From assembly GCF_026930145.1 (NCBI RefSeq), contig NZ_JANHOJ010000003.1, positions 176,824-240,823 of the forward strand: 64,000 nt of DNA, in the 5' to 3' direction. Made by a program: the position numbers and the translations under genes. The stretch comes from Bartonella sp. A05. GTDB taxonomy: Bacteria; Pseudomonadota; Alphaproteobacteria; Rhizobiales; Rhizobiaceae. The notes under the pieces were generated by a model. It searched no databases. It was not told the DNA's origin and saw nothing but the letters and a program-made list of their open reading frames with translations. Below, in pieces: positions 9,571 through 19,773 of this stretch (position 1 is the stretch's first letter; every line of letters begins with the position of its first letter).

Positions 9571-10386
9571 TTTAAATATCTCCGTTTTTACTTTACAAAC
9601 TCTCAATGCATCACACTCTGATTAGTTCCTTGTGTCTTTTCAAGATCAACCATCTCAGCTTTTTTTCTTCGATTTTTCTATTTTCTTTAAAATTTTCAGT
9701 CTTTTTAAGACAAATAAGCTCTACAAAAATAATTTAAATAAGATAACATGGCAATTAATCTTCTGACGAATCGCCATGAATGGATCAACAAACCATATAA
9801 AAAAGCGGATACATCGCGCGTATAAGATACAACCATTTGGTGTTCATCACCCTAAAAACAAGACTATCCCTCAAAAGAAAACACTATAGCCAAAGCATTC
9901 TTTGCAAGATAAAGGTTATTCCAGTGACAATCGGCACTTTTTTTATTCTCTAACGCCTCTTGATACCCTCTGATACCCTAATTAAAAGAGATTATAATAT
10001 AATCTTATCCAGCACTGCTATAATTGGCCAGTATATCTGTGATAAAAGCGGAAAATAAAAGCTAACGAACTCTATCGTTAAAGATAAAGATATTGATGCA
10101 GAAATTCTAACAGAACGCACACACACTATACAAGTGGCACATCTGAAAATAAGCGATATTATGAGTAATTTTTACTTCTTCGTTGTTAACAAAGAGCTAT
10201 AGTTTGTTGCAGCTCCAGCACACTTAAAATTTCCTTTTCTAAAATCATTGCTTACTCTTCATATCGTATAGAAAAAGCTTTAATCTGCGAAAAATCATAG
10301 CAATTAGGAGGAGGAAAAACAAAATCTTTTTAGTATATTGGTGTGAGCCGTATAGTTACTTTACAAGCCAATATAAGGTGCATATC
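9571..10386. other. Long divergent intergenic region without a visible gene
   Basis: About 0.8 kb of AT-rich DNA lies between the PRC-barrel gene and trmL. All frames are broken by stop codons, and I recognise no RNA gene or repeat. It may contain an eroded gene, but I cannot identify one. Confidence 0.5.
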
Positions 10387-10872
10387 ATGTGGCTTATGAC
10401 TCTTCATATTGCTCTTTTTCAACCAGATATTGCTGGAAATACTGGAACGATTTTACGCCTTAGTGCTTGTCTTGGCTTACATGTACATATTATTAAACCC
10501 GCAGGCTTTGATCTCTCAGATCGCAACCTTAAACGAGCCGGTATGGATTATCTTGAACGTGCTTCATTAGAGTGCCACCTTGATTGGCATAATTTTATTG
10601 ACACTATGAAACGCTTTAATCGTCGCCTTTTGCTTTTGAGTACAAAGGCAAAAACATATTATACTAATATGTGCTATCATAAAAACGATGTTTTACTTTT
10701 TGGTCGTGAATCAGCAGGCGTTCCCGATTATGTTTATGAAGCCGTTGACTACACCTTAAAAATTCCCATGCAACGACACGCACGCTCATTGAATCTTGCA
10801 ATGAGCGTTGCCATGACAACAGGAGAAGCTCTCCGTCAAATTGGTTATGGTGAAATAGAAAAAGCCTTGTAA
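10387..10872 (+). CDS. trmL: tRNA (cytidine/uridine-2'-O-)-methyltransferase TrmL (SPOUT family)
   Basis: TrmL methylates the ribose of wobble nucleotide 34 in certain leucine tRNAs. ATG 10387 is chosen because AAGGTG lies 7 bases upstream; a second ATG at 10396 (MTLHIALFQPDIAGNTG) is the other candidate. The 161-residue product is a complete SPOUT methyltransferase. It has the N-terminal motif QPDIAGNTGTILR, the conserved segment FGRESAGVP (about 112-120), and the C-terminal knot segment IPMQRHARSLNLAMSVAM, cut here at 18 residues. It stands alone between two long gaps. Its likely substrate class, tRNA-Leu, is represented in this window at 62.1 kb. Confidence 0.93.
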   Translation: MWLMTLHIALFQPDIAGNTGTILRLSACLGLHVHIIKPAGFDLSDRNLKRAGMDYLERASLECHLDWHNFIDTMKRFNRRLLLLSTKAKTYYTNMCYHKNDVLLFGRESAGVPDYVYEAVDYTLKIPMQRHARSLNLAMSVAMTTGEALRQIGYGEIEKAL

Positions 10873-11413
10873 GATAAAGAGTCACAACTTTTCATAAAGA
10901 TTTTACTTTATTGATGATCCACAGATCTTTTACGATCAACATAATAGTTTTATATATGATCAACGATTGACAATTATAAAATCATCATTTTTTCTTCAAA
11001 CATCGTTATGAATCGCAGTACACGGATAGCACTTTTTATAACTGTCTTCATAGTAGAGAAAAACAAAGAGGACAAAACATTGGTTGTCATTAAGACATAA
11101 TATAAGATAGTTTTTTATATCATTTCTCCCCTTATTGCACAACAAAACATCAATAAATCGAGAGCTTGGCTGAAAGCGAAAAGAAACTTATTCAGTATGC
11201 TTTCTATTCTAAATTGAATCTGAACTATGATTTCAGCGTTCTTTTTGTCTTAGAATCAACAACATCGTTAACAGAATAACACCATCTACACAACCAACAG
11301 TTAAAGAGACATAAGAGCACACTTCCAACAAAGAAATAACACTATGAATCGATAAAAAGATAAATTTTATTCAACAGAATCAGGATCAAAGAATTGTGAA
11401 CAAAAAGTTCATA
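10873..11413. other. Convergent intergenic region between trmL and cca
   Basis: This stretch is AT-rich, with frequent stop codons in all frames. A small imperfect hairpin (ATAAAG...CTTTAT, about 10898-10915) may help end trmL transcription. I see nothing else. Confidence 0.45.
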
Positions 11414-12667
11414 TTATAGATCAATTTTTCCTAATAACTCATTGTGATCTATTAAAAATCCGCTTTCAATCCATATTGTTTCCAATTCTTTAAGCTTTTG
11501 CCCTAAAAGTATTCCTTTAGGGAGACCTTTTTCCATCAATTCCTTTCCACTCACAGGAAAAACCGGAATCTGCCATCTTTGAGCAAACTGATAAAGCTTG
11601 GCATACTGCCCTGCTTTTTGCAAATCCTCTTCTTCATTTAAAGCGCCAGCACGTGCAGCGGCCAAAGACAAAGATAATTGATCTAAAATCGGCTGTCGAC
11701 CGTGAAAATAAATCATTTTTTTCAAAAAGGCATCTGAACAGTCTTGGTTAATTATTTCCAATTCTGCCCATTCCTTTAACCGTATTTTTTCTTTATTCGA
11801 TAAACGCAAACGACGAGCCATATTATGAAGACGTATGGGATCGGGAGGAAGAAGACTTTCTAACCGCAGTAACGGATCCGTTTTCCAACCAAGGTCGCGT
11901 TCTGTTTTCATAAGTGAATGGATGGCATCAATGCCCCATTTTTCTGTTTCAGGAAAAATAAAAGTCAAAATGCCGCTTTGGCGCATCCATAAAAGAGCGC
12001 GTGCTGGATCTGGGGCAGAAAGAAGTTTTTTCATTTCTCCCCAAATACGTTCAGGTGAAAGTTTTTGAAGCCCCTGTTTTAAACAAACACACGCTTTCAA
12101 TCCTTGCACATCAGGACGTCCTTCCCCATACCAAGCATAAAACCGAAAAAAACGCAGAATACGCAAATAATCCTCACAAATACGCTTTTCAGCAACACCG
12201 ATAAAACGAACCGTCCGACTTTCAATATCATTCAAACCACCCACTTCATCATACAGTTGCCCCGCTGCATCACAATAAAGTGCATTGATGGTAAAATCCC
12301 GTCGCTCAGCATCCTTTTTCCAATTGCGACTAAAAGCAACTTTTGCATGTCGGCCATTTGTTTCAATATCAGAACGAAGCGTTGTGACTTCATAAGAACA
12401 TGACTCAACAACTACAGTCACTGTGCCAAAATCAACACCTGTAGGGATAGCTTTAAATCCTGCTTTTTCTACACGCTTTATCACTTGTTGTGGCAAACAG
12501 GTTGTAGCAATATCAATATCACTAATGGGCTTTCCCAAAAGCTGATTGCGCACTGCCCCACCAACAATACGCGCCTCTTGACCATCCAAAGACAAAATAT
12601 GAAGAAGTTTTTGGATATGACTATTTTGTAACCAATCAACCTGTTTGAAATTATATGTTATGCTCAC
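11414..12667 (-). CDS. cca: CCA tRNA nucleotidyltransferase / poly(A) polymerase family
   Basis: The enzyme adds or repairs the 3'-terminal CCA of tRNAs. That activity is needed here because the tRNA-Met gene in this window does not encode a full CCA. The start is a GTG at 12667 with AAAGG 8 bases upstream; no better ATG is nearby. The product has 417 residues, typical of the Rhizobiales class II enzyme. Visible motifs are the nucleotidyltransferase signature GGAVRNQLLG (36-45), the metal-binding DID (50-52), and ERRDFTINALYCD (about 121-133). The neck and body domain includes RILRFFRFYAWYG. It is divergent from the MoxR operon; in many Rhizobiales the two sit in the same neighbourhood. Confidence 0.95.
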   Translation of the reverse strand: MSITYNFKQVDWLQNSHIQKLLHILSLDGQEARIVGGAVRNQLLGKPISDIDIATTCLPQQVIKRVEKAGFKAIPTGVDFGTVTVVVESCSYEVTTLRSDIETNGRHAKVAFSRNWKKDAERRDFTINALYCDAAGQLYDEVGGLNDIESRTVRFIGVAEKRICEDYLRILRFFRFYAWYGEGRPDVQGLKACVCLKQGLQKLSPERIWGEMKKLLSAPDPARALLWMRQSGILTFIFPETEKWGIDAIHSLMKTERDLGWKTDPLLRLESLLPPDPIRLHNMARRLRLSNKEKIRLKEWAELEIINQDCSDAFLKKMIYFHGRQPILDQLSLSLAAARAGALNEEEDLQKAGQYAKLYQFAQRWQIPVFPVSGKELMEKGLPKGILLGQKLKELETIWIESGFLIDHNELLGKIDL

Positions 12668-12942
12668 CCCACTAACCTTTCAAACAAACCCTTATGATCC
12701 CCCACACGAAAAGCTCTGTAACATAAAATCAATAACATAATATTTGTAACATATTTTTTGTAAGCTGCTTTTATAAGCCACAATCTCTCTTTCATGAAGT
12801 ACATTCCATTATTTGTTTACAAATATATCAAAAAAAACAGCTTATCACGCTTCTTTTCTGTTCATTTTCTGTTACAAATTACAAAACATTCATTACCGTA
12901 TAAGAAAATTATGATTTTGGACAAATGCCTTGAGGAAAAAAT

Positions 12943-13974
12943 ATGAGTCAAGATGATACTTTATCCCATTCCATAGAAAAGGCCAATATCAAGAGCGATG
13001 CCAAGTTAGTCGTTGACGATATCGATGAAGCACATAAAGAGTTGGATACGCTACAAAAAGCTATCGATAAAGTTATTTTTGGCCAAAACCATGTCATTGA
13101 ATACACCTTAACAGCCATTCTGGCTGGGGGGCATGCTCTTCTCGTTGGCGTTCCGGGACTTGCTAAAACACGTCTTGTTGAAACATTAGGAACCGTATTA
13201 GGGCTTAATACAAAGCGCATCCAATTTACACCAGATTTAATGCCATCGGATATTATTGGCTCTGAAATTATGGACACGGATGAAAATGGGAAACGCTCTT
13301 TCCGGTATGTTCAAGGTCCTGTTTTTACCCAACTTCTCATGGCCGATGAAATCAATCGTGCTTCCCCTCGCACACAATCAGCTCTTTTGCAAGCTATGCA
13401 AGAGTATCATGTCACCGTTGCTGGCACACCTTATGATCTGCCACGACCTTTTCATGTATTAGCGACACAGAATCCTCTTGAACAGGAAGGAACTTATCCA
13501 CTACCCGAAGCGCAACTTGATCGCTTTTTAATGCAAATTGATATTGATTATCCCGATCTAGCCACAGAGCGACGTATTATCTTAGAAACAACAAGAACAG
13601 AAAGCCAAATGGCAACACCAGTTTTATCGCCTCAAAAATTGCAAAAAATTCAGAAAATCATCCGTGAAATGCCCATTTCTGAAAGTGTTGTCGAGGCCAT
13701 TTTGAAACTTGTCCGTTCAGCACGCCCTCATAATGACAATTCTCTAGCAAAAACTTATATTTCTTGGGGTCCAGGCCCTCGAGCATCACAAACACTCTCA
13801 CTTTGTGCTCGCGCACGTGCCCTTTATCATGGGCGTTTAGCCCCCTCACTTGATGATGTTCAAACCTTGGCTCAACCTGTATTACAACACCGCATGGCAC
13901 TCAATTTTTCTGCACGCGCTGAAAATATCACTGTAAAAGATATCATCGCTAATCTTGTGAAAGATGCCCTCTAA
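12943..13974 (+). CDS. MoxR-family AAA+ ATPase
   Basis: MoxR ATPases act as chaperones that help assemble or activate proteins containing von Willebrand A domains. The ATG follows TGAGGAAAAAAT. The 343-residue product shows Walker A GVPGLAKT (69-76), Walker B and sensor sequences MADEINRASPRTQSALLQAM (20 residues, about 132-151), the segment ATQNPLEQEGTYPLPEAQLD (20 residues, about 177-196) and a C-terminal lid domain. It heads a four-gene unit in which every junction overlaps by 1 to 4 bases. This MoxR / DUF58 / membrane-protein arrangement resembles the Bat (aerotolerance) operons. The family is certain; the client is inferred to be the downstream VWA-type proteins. Confidence 0.94.
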   Translation: MSQDDTLSHSIEKANIKSDAKLVVDDIDEAHKELDTLQKAIDKVIFGQNHVIEYTLTAILAGGHALLVGVPGLAKTRLVETLGTVLGLNTKRIQFTPDLMPSDIIGSEIMDTDENGKRSFRYVQGPVFTQLLMADEINRASPRTQSALLQAMQEYHVTVAGTPYDLPRPFHVLATQNPLEQEGTYPLPEAQLDRFLMQIDIDYPDLATERRIILETTRTESQMATPVLSPQKLQKIQKIIREMPISESVVEAILKLVRSARPHNDNSLAKTYISWGPGPRASQTLSLCARARALYHGRLAPSLDDVQTLAQPVLQHRMALNFSARAENITVKDIIANLVKDAL

Positions 13975-14885
13975 TGGCCATTGGCAAAAAATTTTTTAAA
14001 AAATCCCCGCTCTCTCTTGCCGCAAAACTGCATAAAGAAGCAGCTGATATGCCCTATCTTCTTCTACAAGCACATCATATTGCCAATACACTTATAACTG
14101 GCAGACATAACTGGCAGAAATGCGGGAATGGGGAAAATTTTTGGCAATTTCGCCCTTATACCGAGGGAGAATCCCTTACACGCATTGACTGGCGACGCTC
14201 AGCACGTGATGAAAATATCTATCTACGCGAACACGAATGGGAAATGACGCAAACCGTTTGGCTTTGGCCAGATCAAAGCGCCTCAATGCATTATTGCTCG
14301 CGCTTTTCCAAAATCTCTAAAGGCAATCAGGCGATCATTCTTACCCTCGCATTAGCAACACTTCTTGCGCGAAGTGGGGAACGTATTGCCATTCCTCATT
14401 TAATGCCTCCCTCTACAGCATCCAATATAACGGAGCGTATAGCGCTAGCTTTAACAAATTATCAGGCTGAAAATTCCTTTCCAGATTTTTCAGCTATTAC
14501 ATGCTTTTCACAGGTTATCATAATAAGTGACTTTCTGGATCATCCTGAAAAGATCATGCAGCACCTAACAACTTTGGCCGCAAAACAAGTCACTGTACAT
14601 TTAATTGAAGTTGCCGATCCTGCAGAAGAGCATTTCCCATACACTGGCTGCACAGAATTTTTTGATCCTGAAACGCAAGAAAAGCTTGTTTTGGGACAAG
14701 TAGAAAATCTCCGTGACCAGTATTGCAAGCTCTACCAAGAAAGGCGACAAAAATTGAAAAACTTTTGCTCACGTCAAGGTTGGATCTATTACGTTAGTAT
14801 AACCGATCGCCCTTTAACAGAAATTATTTTGCAACTTGCCAACAAAATGGGCACCTTTTCATTTCACACAGGGAGGCCATTTTGA
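13974..14885 (+). CDS. DUF58 domain protein (VWA-like, BatA-operon type)
   Basis: DUF58 proteins usually accompany MoxR ATPases and carry a VWA-like fold; their biochemical role is not defined. The ATG overlaps the stop codon of the MoxR gene by one base, which points to translational coupling. The 303-residue protein has the DUF58 signature FRPYTEGESLTRIDWRRSAR (about 56-75) followed by REHE, and a VWA-like beta strand VWLWPDQSASMHY (about 91-103). No membrane segment is evident, so it is probably cytosolic or peripheral. The gene overlaps the next one by 4 bases. Confidence 0.92.
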   Translation: MAIGKKFFKKSPLSLAAKLHKEAADMPYLLLQAHHIANTLITGRHNWQKCGNGENFWQFRPYTEGESLTRIDWRRSARDENIYLREHEWEMTQTVWLWPDQSASMHYCSRFSKISKGNQAIILTLALATLLARSGERIAIPHLMPPSTASNITERIALALTNYQAENSFPDFSAITCFSQVIIISDFLDHPEKIMQHLTTLAAKQVTVHLIEVADPAEEHFPYTGCTEFFDPETQEKLVLGQVENLRDQYCKLYQERRQKLKNFCSRQGWIYYVSITDRPLTEIILQLANKMGTFSFHTGRPF

Positions 14886-17680
14886 GTTTTGGTGCGCCTT
14901 TACTTTTGCTTGGACTTTTAGCTTTACCGATCATTTGGTTGTTATTGAGAATAACCCCTCCCACCCCTCGTCAAGAGCCTTTTCCCCCTTTACGTCTTCT
15001 ACTTAAACAAACCAATCAACAGGAGGCTTCTCTCCATACACCCTGGTGGTTACTATTGTTACGGCTTACCATAGCAGCACTGATTATCATTGCTTTGGCT
15101 CGCCCGACTTGGGATCAAAAGCCGATTATACTCTCTGGATCTCAACCTCTTGCACTCATTATTGATAATGGATGGGCATCTGCTGAAGAATGGAAAAAAC
15201 GCATTTCTGCTGCCCAATCCCTCCTTGCACAAGCAGAAAAACATCAAAAAAATATTTATCTGCTTGCAACAGCTGAAAACAATATTCAAAATCTTGATCT
15301 TTTACCTGTAGAAATTGCAAAACAACATCTCATGCATTTGCAACCGCGGCCTTGGCCTGTCAACCGTATACCCGCACTTCAAAAACTCCTTAAAAAGACT
15401 GAAGGCTCTCCTCTTGACATTGCCTACTTAAGCGATGGCTTGCACACAAATGATGATGATAAAGCTTTGACTCTCATTGAACAACTAAAGCCTAAAACGC
15501 TCCTATGGTATTCAGCTGATATTTCCAACCTAATAGGCATAACAGCCATAGAAAATCACAATGGCAACATGGCAGCACGTATCATCCGAGCAATAGATCA
15601 TGGTGAAACCACGGTAAAACTCAACCTTTATGATTTAAACAATCAATTCCTTGGACATTTTACAACACATTTTCATGAAGGAGAAACAAAAGCTCTCGTT
15701 CCCTTTGACTTACCACTTGAATTACGCAATGATATCGCATGGATTAAAGTTGATAACCATAACCAAGCTGCTGCAACCTTCTTAGTTGATAAACGGAACA
15801 AAATAAATCGCGTTGCTCTTCTCTCACCCAGTATCAATGAAATGGTACAACCCTTACTTTCACCTCTTTATTACGTCATCAAAGCTTTACAAGGTCATGC
15901 ACAGCTTACGATAATTGGAGGAGGAGAGCTTTCTGTTGATGTTGGTCACTTACTCAAACAAAATCCATCTGTTTTTATTATGGGTGACATTGTGAATATG
16001 TCAAAAGAAGCAGAAAAAAAGCTCTCTGATTTTGTGAATGAAGGTGGAACACTTATCCGCTTTGCTGGAGACAATTTAAGTTCTACAAAACATTATGATA
16101 GCTTATTTCCTGTTTCTTTGCGTCCTGGCGATCGCCTGCTGGGGAGTATTATGTCGTGGGCAAAACCACAAAAGCTCGCACCTTTTGCAAAAAATGGCTT
16201 GTTTTTTGATCTTCCATTTCCAGAAAATATCACTATCTCACGCCAAATTCTAGCCGAGCCTAGTTCAGATCTTTTTGAAAAAACATGGCTTAGTCTTGCT
16301 GATGGAACTCCTCTTATCACAGCTTCCAACCGCGGCAAAGGCACTCTCATTTTTATTCATATTGCACCCGACCCCGCTTGGTCAAATCTTCCATTGTCTG
16401 GATTTTTTGCACAAATGTTGCAAAAACTTATTACAATCAACGCATATGATAATGAAACTCAAACACAAATAACAGCAACGCAAACCCCTTGGCGCACATT
16501 AAGCGCTGATGGCCAATTGCAACCTTCTCCTCCTTATGTTGTTCCGCTCGTCATCGATGCGCAAACTCCTCTCCTTCCATCTTATCATACCCCACCTGGG
16601 TTTTATGGTCCTAAAAATAACCTTTATGCCTTCAATCTATTAAATCATTCATCCCGTTTAATGAAACAATCATCATTGCCTACTTCATTAAATGAGAATA
16701 TTTTATCCTATGATACACAAAAAAAGCATTTCACTGGATCACTTTTAGGATTAGCCTGCTTGTTATTTGCTCTCGATAGTTTTTTAGTTTTATGGATGGG
16801 AAGGTCTTTTCTTCTTAATCGACGCAGCAATATGCTTCTTCTATTTCCCTTTATAATAGGCATCATAGCCTTGTTCTTATATATATCGACCGTTCATGCA
16901 CAAACCACAGAACAGCAGGATGAAATCCTCGTGCAAGCAGCTGGCACCACCCATCTTGCTTATATTGTGACCGGAAACCATGAAATTGATGCAACGAGTA
17001 GAAGTGGACTAGAAGCGCTAAGTCAATTTATTGCTGAGCGTACCATGCTTTTACCTGGCTCTGTGATAGCACTTGACCTTGATAAGGATGAACTCGCTTT
17101 CTATCCTCTTATTTACTGGCCAATTGATGCTGACAGTCCCATGCCAACACAAAAAAACATTGAAAAAATAAATACCTTTATGCAACAAGGAGGCACAGTT
17201 TTATTTGATACCCGTGATCAGATAAGCGCTAATCTCAACCTCGAGGGAACCTCTACCCCCACTACACAAAGATTGCGTGCCATATTAAATGAATTAAATA
17301 TTCCAGCTATTGAACCGGCATCAACCGATCATGTAATTTCTCGCTCCTTTTATATTATGCCCGATTTCCCCGGCTATTATCGTGGTTCACCTTTATGGGT
17401 TGAATCATCATCAATGAATAAAAAAAACAAAAATTCTATCGCTGCTGGTGATAATGTTAGTTCGCTTCTTATCACTGCCAATGATTTTGCCAGAGCTTGG
17501 GCGCTAGACGAAAAAGGTACCTGGAAATATCCGCTTGTTCCCAATGATCCTATGCAACGCTTGTGGGCATTTCGTGCAGGATTAAATATTGTCATCTATA
17601 TGCTCACAGGAAACTATAAAGCCGATCAGGTTCATGTTCCCGCATTGTTGGAGCGTTTCAACAGAGAAAGAAGGCAATGA
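14882..17680 (+). CDS. Large BatA-like membrane protein with C-terminal DUF4159 domain (932 aa)
   Basis: The TTG start at 14882 overlaps the end of the DUF58 gene by 4 bases. The N-terminus has two membrane segments: residues about 3-24 (APLLLLGLLALPIIWLLL) and about 56-79 (LLLLRLTIAALIIIALARP). This is the double-transmembrane arrangement of the BatA / aerotolerance N-terminal domain. A VWA-like segment begins near LALIIDNG. A glutamine-amidotransferase-like region lies in the middle (about 350-410). Further membrane segments occur at about 620-640 and 655-680, ending near STVHAQ. The C-terminal third is a DUF4159 domain with TVLFDTRDQ and the segment SRSFYIMPDFPGYYRGSPLW (20 residues). It is an inner-membrane protein with large periplasmic parts. 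Homologues are widespread in Rhizobiales; the specific role is unknown. Confidence 0.9.
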   Translation: MSFGAPLLLLGLLALPIIWLLLRITPPTPRQEPFPPLRLLLKQTNQQEASLHTPWWLLLLRLTIAALIIIALARPTWDQKPIILSGSQPLALIIDNGWASAEEWKKRISAAQSLLAQAEKHQKNIYLLATAENNIQNLDLLPVEIAKQHLMHLQPRPWPVNRIPALQKLLKKTEGSPLDIAYLSDGLHTNDDDKALTLIEQLKPKTLLWYSADISNLIGITAIENHNGNMAARIIRAIDHGETTVKLNLYDLNNQFLGHFTTHFHEGETKALVPFDLPLELRNDIAWIKVDNHNQAAATFLVDKRNKINRVALLSPSINEMVQPLLSPLYYVIKALQGHAQLTIIGGGELSVDVGHLLKQNPSVFIMGDIVNMSKEAEKKLSDFVNEGGTLIRFAGDNLSSTKHYDSLFPVSLRPGDRLLGSIMSWAKPQKLAPFAKNGLFFDLPFPENITISRQILAEPSSDLFEKTWLSLADGTPLITASNRGKGTLIFIHIAPDPAWSNLPLSGFFAQMLQKLITINAYDNETQTQITATQTPWRTLSADGQLQPSPPYVVPLVIDAQTPLLPSYHTPPGFYGPKNNLYAFNLLNHSSRLMKQSSLPTSLNENILSYDTQKKHFTGSLLGLACLLFALDSFLVLWMGRSFLLNRRSNMLLLFPFIIGIIALFLYISTVHAQTTEQQDEILVQAAGTTHLAYIVTGNHEIDATSRSGLEALSQFIAERTMLLPGSVIALDLDKDELAFYPLIYWPIDADSPMPTQKNIEKINTFMQQGGTVLFDTRDQISANLNLEGTSTPTTQRLRAILNELNIPAIEPASTDHVISRSFYIMPDFPGYYRGSPLWVESSSMNKKNKNSIAAGDNVSSLLITANDFARAWALDEKGTWKYPLVPNDPMQRLWAFRAGLNIVIYMLTGNYKADQVHVPALLERFNRERRQ

Positions 17681-19773
17681 TACAATCTCTTACTTTTCAG
17701 CCTCTTCTGCCTATTTCTTGGCTTCTGTTTTTAGCGGGATTATCTGCTCTCTTTATCATTATCGGCCTCATTATGCAACGTCGAGGGGCCTTCTTGCGTC
17801 TTATGATGTTAACTTCTCTCATCCTTGTTTTTCTTAATCCAATGATTACAAAAGAGCAAAGAGAACCCGTCAAAAGTACAGTGGGAATTGTCATTGACCG
17901 CAGTCAAAGCCAAAATTTTGGATCTCGTGCAGATGATAGTGACAAAGCACGCGCCCAATTAATTACTGAGCTGGCTCACTACCCACAATTTGAACTGCGC
18001 TTTATTGAATCTGGCAAACTTGATGAAAATCAATATGCACCATCAACGAATTTATTTCAGGCTCTAACACAAGCCATATCCGATGTACCGCAAGCTCGCT
18101 ATGCAGGAACGATTTTAATTACCGATGGACAAGTGCATGATATTCCATCGTTATCAGGCCTTAACCATATTGCACCTATTAATGCTCTTATAACAGGCAA
18201 TCCTAACGAATTTGATCGCCAAATCAAATTTATTGCTCCTCCACGCTTTGCCCTCATCAATAAACCGCAAACGCTTTCCATTTTGGTAGAAGATAAAGGC
18301 CATCCTCAAAAATCCATGCCAAAGCACGCAAACGTTACTGTAAGCATCAACGGCCAAGAAACCGGCCACTATTCTGTAACGCCTGGTGTTATTTTTCAAA
18401 CTGAAATCACTATTCCCCACGCTGAAAAAAATATCATTCAGGTTGCAACCGATACACACGAAGGTGAGTTAAGCTTTGATAACAATCGCGCTATAACTGT
18501 GATTGAAGGAATCAGAGAAAACTTGCGTGTTCTGCTCATTTCAGGCGCGCCTTACAATGGTGAACGTACATGGCGTGATCTCTTAAAAAGTGATTCCAAT
18601 ATCGATCTTGTTCATTTTACGATTTTACGTTCCCCTGAAAAAGCAGACAACACACCTTCGAGCCAATTGTCTCTTGTCGTGTTTCCTACAACCAAATTAT
18701 TTGTCGAAGAAATTAATAATTTTGATCTTGTTATTCTTGATGGCTACCAACATTCTACTATACTCCCATTGATCTATTATGATTATATTGCCCAATATGT
18801 GCAAAACGGTGGTGCGCTGTTAATGATAACAGGGCCAGAATTTACTAGAGAATATTCGCTTGCTAAAACCCCTTTGATAAGTGTCCTACCTGCATTACCG
18901 AATGGTGTTATTATTCAAAAGCCTTTTCGCCCTACTTTAACTAAAGAAGGTGAACGCCACCCTGTTACGCGAAATCTTGCAACACCCACTCATCCAGCTT
19001 CTCAATGGGGACGATGGTTACGGCAAATTGCTATTCAAGACACAGAGAAAAGCATTACCGTTATGAAAGGAGCAGATGAACTCCCCCTTTTGCTTCTTTC
19101 CCATATTGGTGGAGGCCGTGTAGGCATGTTACTTTCCGATGAAAGTTGGCTCTGGGCACGAGGTTTCGAAGGAGGAGGTCCTTATGCCTCTCTCTATCGT
19201 CGTATAGCCCATTGGCTTATGAAAGAACCCGAACTTGAAGCAGAAAAATTGAGCGCAATAAATGATCAGCAACGTTTAACGATTCGTCGACAAACGCTCA
19301 AAGACCATCCAGAACCAGTCGAAATTATTTCACCCTCTGGAAAAAAAGAAACTATCACCCTCACTAAAGAGCAAGAGGGTATATTCACCGGAGTTATAGA
19401 TACCAATGAAACAGGAATCTTTACCATTAATAATGGTGACAAAACAGTGCTTTCTCCCGTAGGTATGCTTAATAGTCTTGAATTTTCTGACTTAATTTCA
19501 ACAGAAGAAAAACTGACTCCCATCAGCAAACACACTGGCGGCCATGTTATGCGTTTACATAACGAGAAAAACGATGATATTCATCTTCCCCCTATCAAAC
19601 TGATTCAATCGCAAACAAGACAAATACCTTCTCTTAATCCTTCCATCGTTTTGAAAGAAGCAACGGAAACACGATTGGTCAATGCCTTTCATTTTCCAAT
19701 CTTTTCTGGATTTTTTGCACTCCTTACTTGTCTTATACTGCTCAGCACCATGTGGTATCGTGAAAGTCGTTAA
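17677..19773 (+). CDS. Membrane protein of the MoxR/DUF58 operon (698 aa)
   Basis: The ATG overlaps the upstream stop codon by 4 bases, so it is the last member of the coupled operon. Residues about 10-32 and 37-55 are membrane segments. A VWA-like motif follows (GIVIDRSQSQNF, about 69-80), then a beta-rich periplasmic region. A glutamine-amidotransferase-like segment contains NFDLVILDGYQH and YVQNGGALLMITGPEF. A single membrane helix (about 671-692, FPIFSGFFALLTCLILL) closes the protein. This architecture is conserved in Rhizobiales, where the gene always follows the DUF4159 gene. No enzymatic motif is evident. I infer that it pairs with the preceding protein in the inner membrane as a target of the MoxR ATPase. 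Confidence 0.88.
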   Translation: MIQSLTFQPLLPISWLLFLAGLSALFIIIGLIMQRRGAFLRLMMLTSLILVFLNPMITKEQREPVKSTVGIVIDRSQSQNFGSRADDSDKARAQLITELAHYPQFELRFIESGKLDENQYAPSTNLFQALTQAISDVPQARYAGTILITDGQVHDIPSLSGLNHIAPINALITGNPNEFDRQIKFIAPPRFALINKPQTLSILVEDKGHPQKSMPKHANVTVSINGQETGHYSVTPGVIFQTEITIPHAEKNIIQVATDTHEGELSFDNNRAITVIEGIRENLRVLLISGAPYNGERTWRDLLKSDSNIDLVHFTILRSPEKADNTPSSQLSLVVFPTTKLFVEEINNFDLVILDGYQHSTILPLIYYDYIAQYVQNGGALLMITGPEFTREYSLAKTPLISVLPALPNGVIIQKPFRPTLTKEGERHPVTRNLATPTHPASQWGRWLRQIAIQDTEKSITVMKGADELPLLLLSHIGGGRVGMLLSDESWLWARGFEGGGPYASLYRRIAHWLMKEPELEAEKLSAINDQQRLTIRRQTLKDHPEPVEIISPSGKKETITLTKEQEGIFTGVIDTNETGIFTINNGDKTVLSPVGMLNSLEFSDLISTEEKLTPISKHTGGHVMRLHNEKNDDIHLPPIKLIQSQTRQIPSLNPSIVLKEATETRLVNAFHFPIFSGFFALLTCLILLSTMWYRESR

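Noticed and set aside
12001..12403. Plus-strand frames inside cca
   Set aside because: Antisense shadows of a conserved enzyme; they lack start signals and homology.
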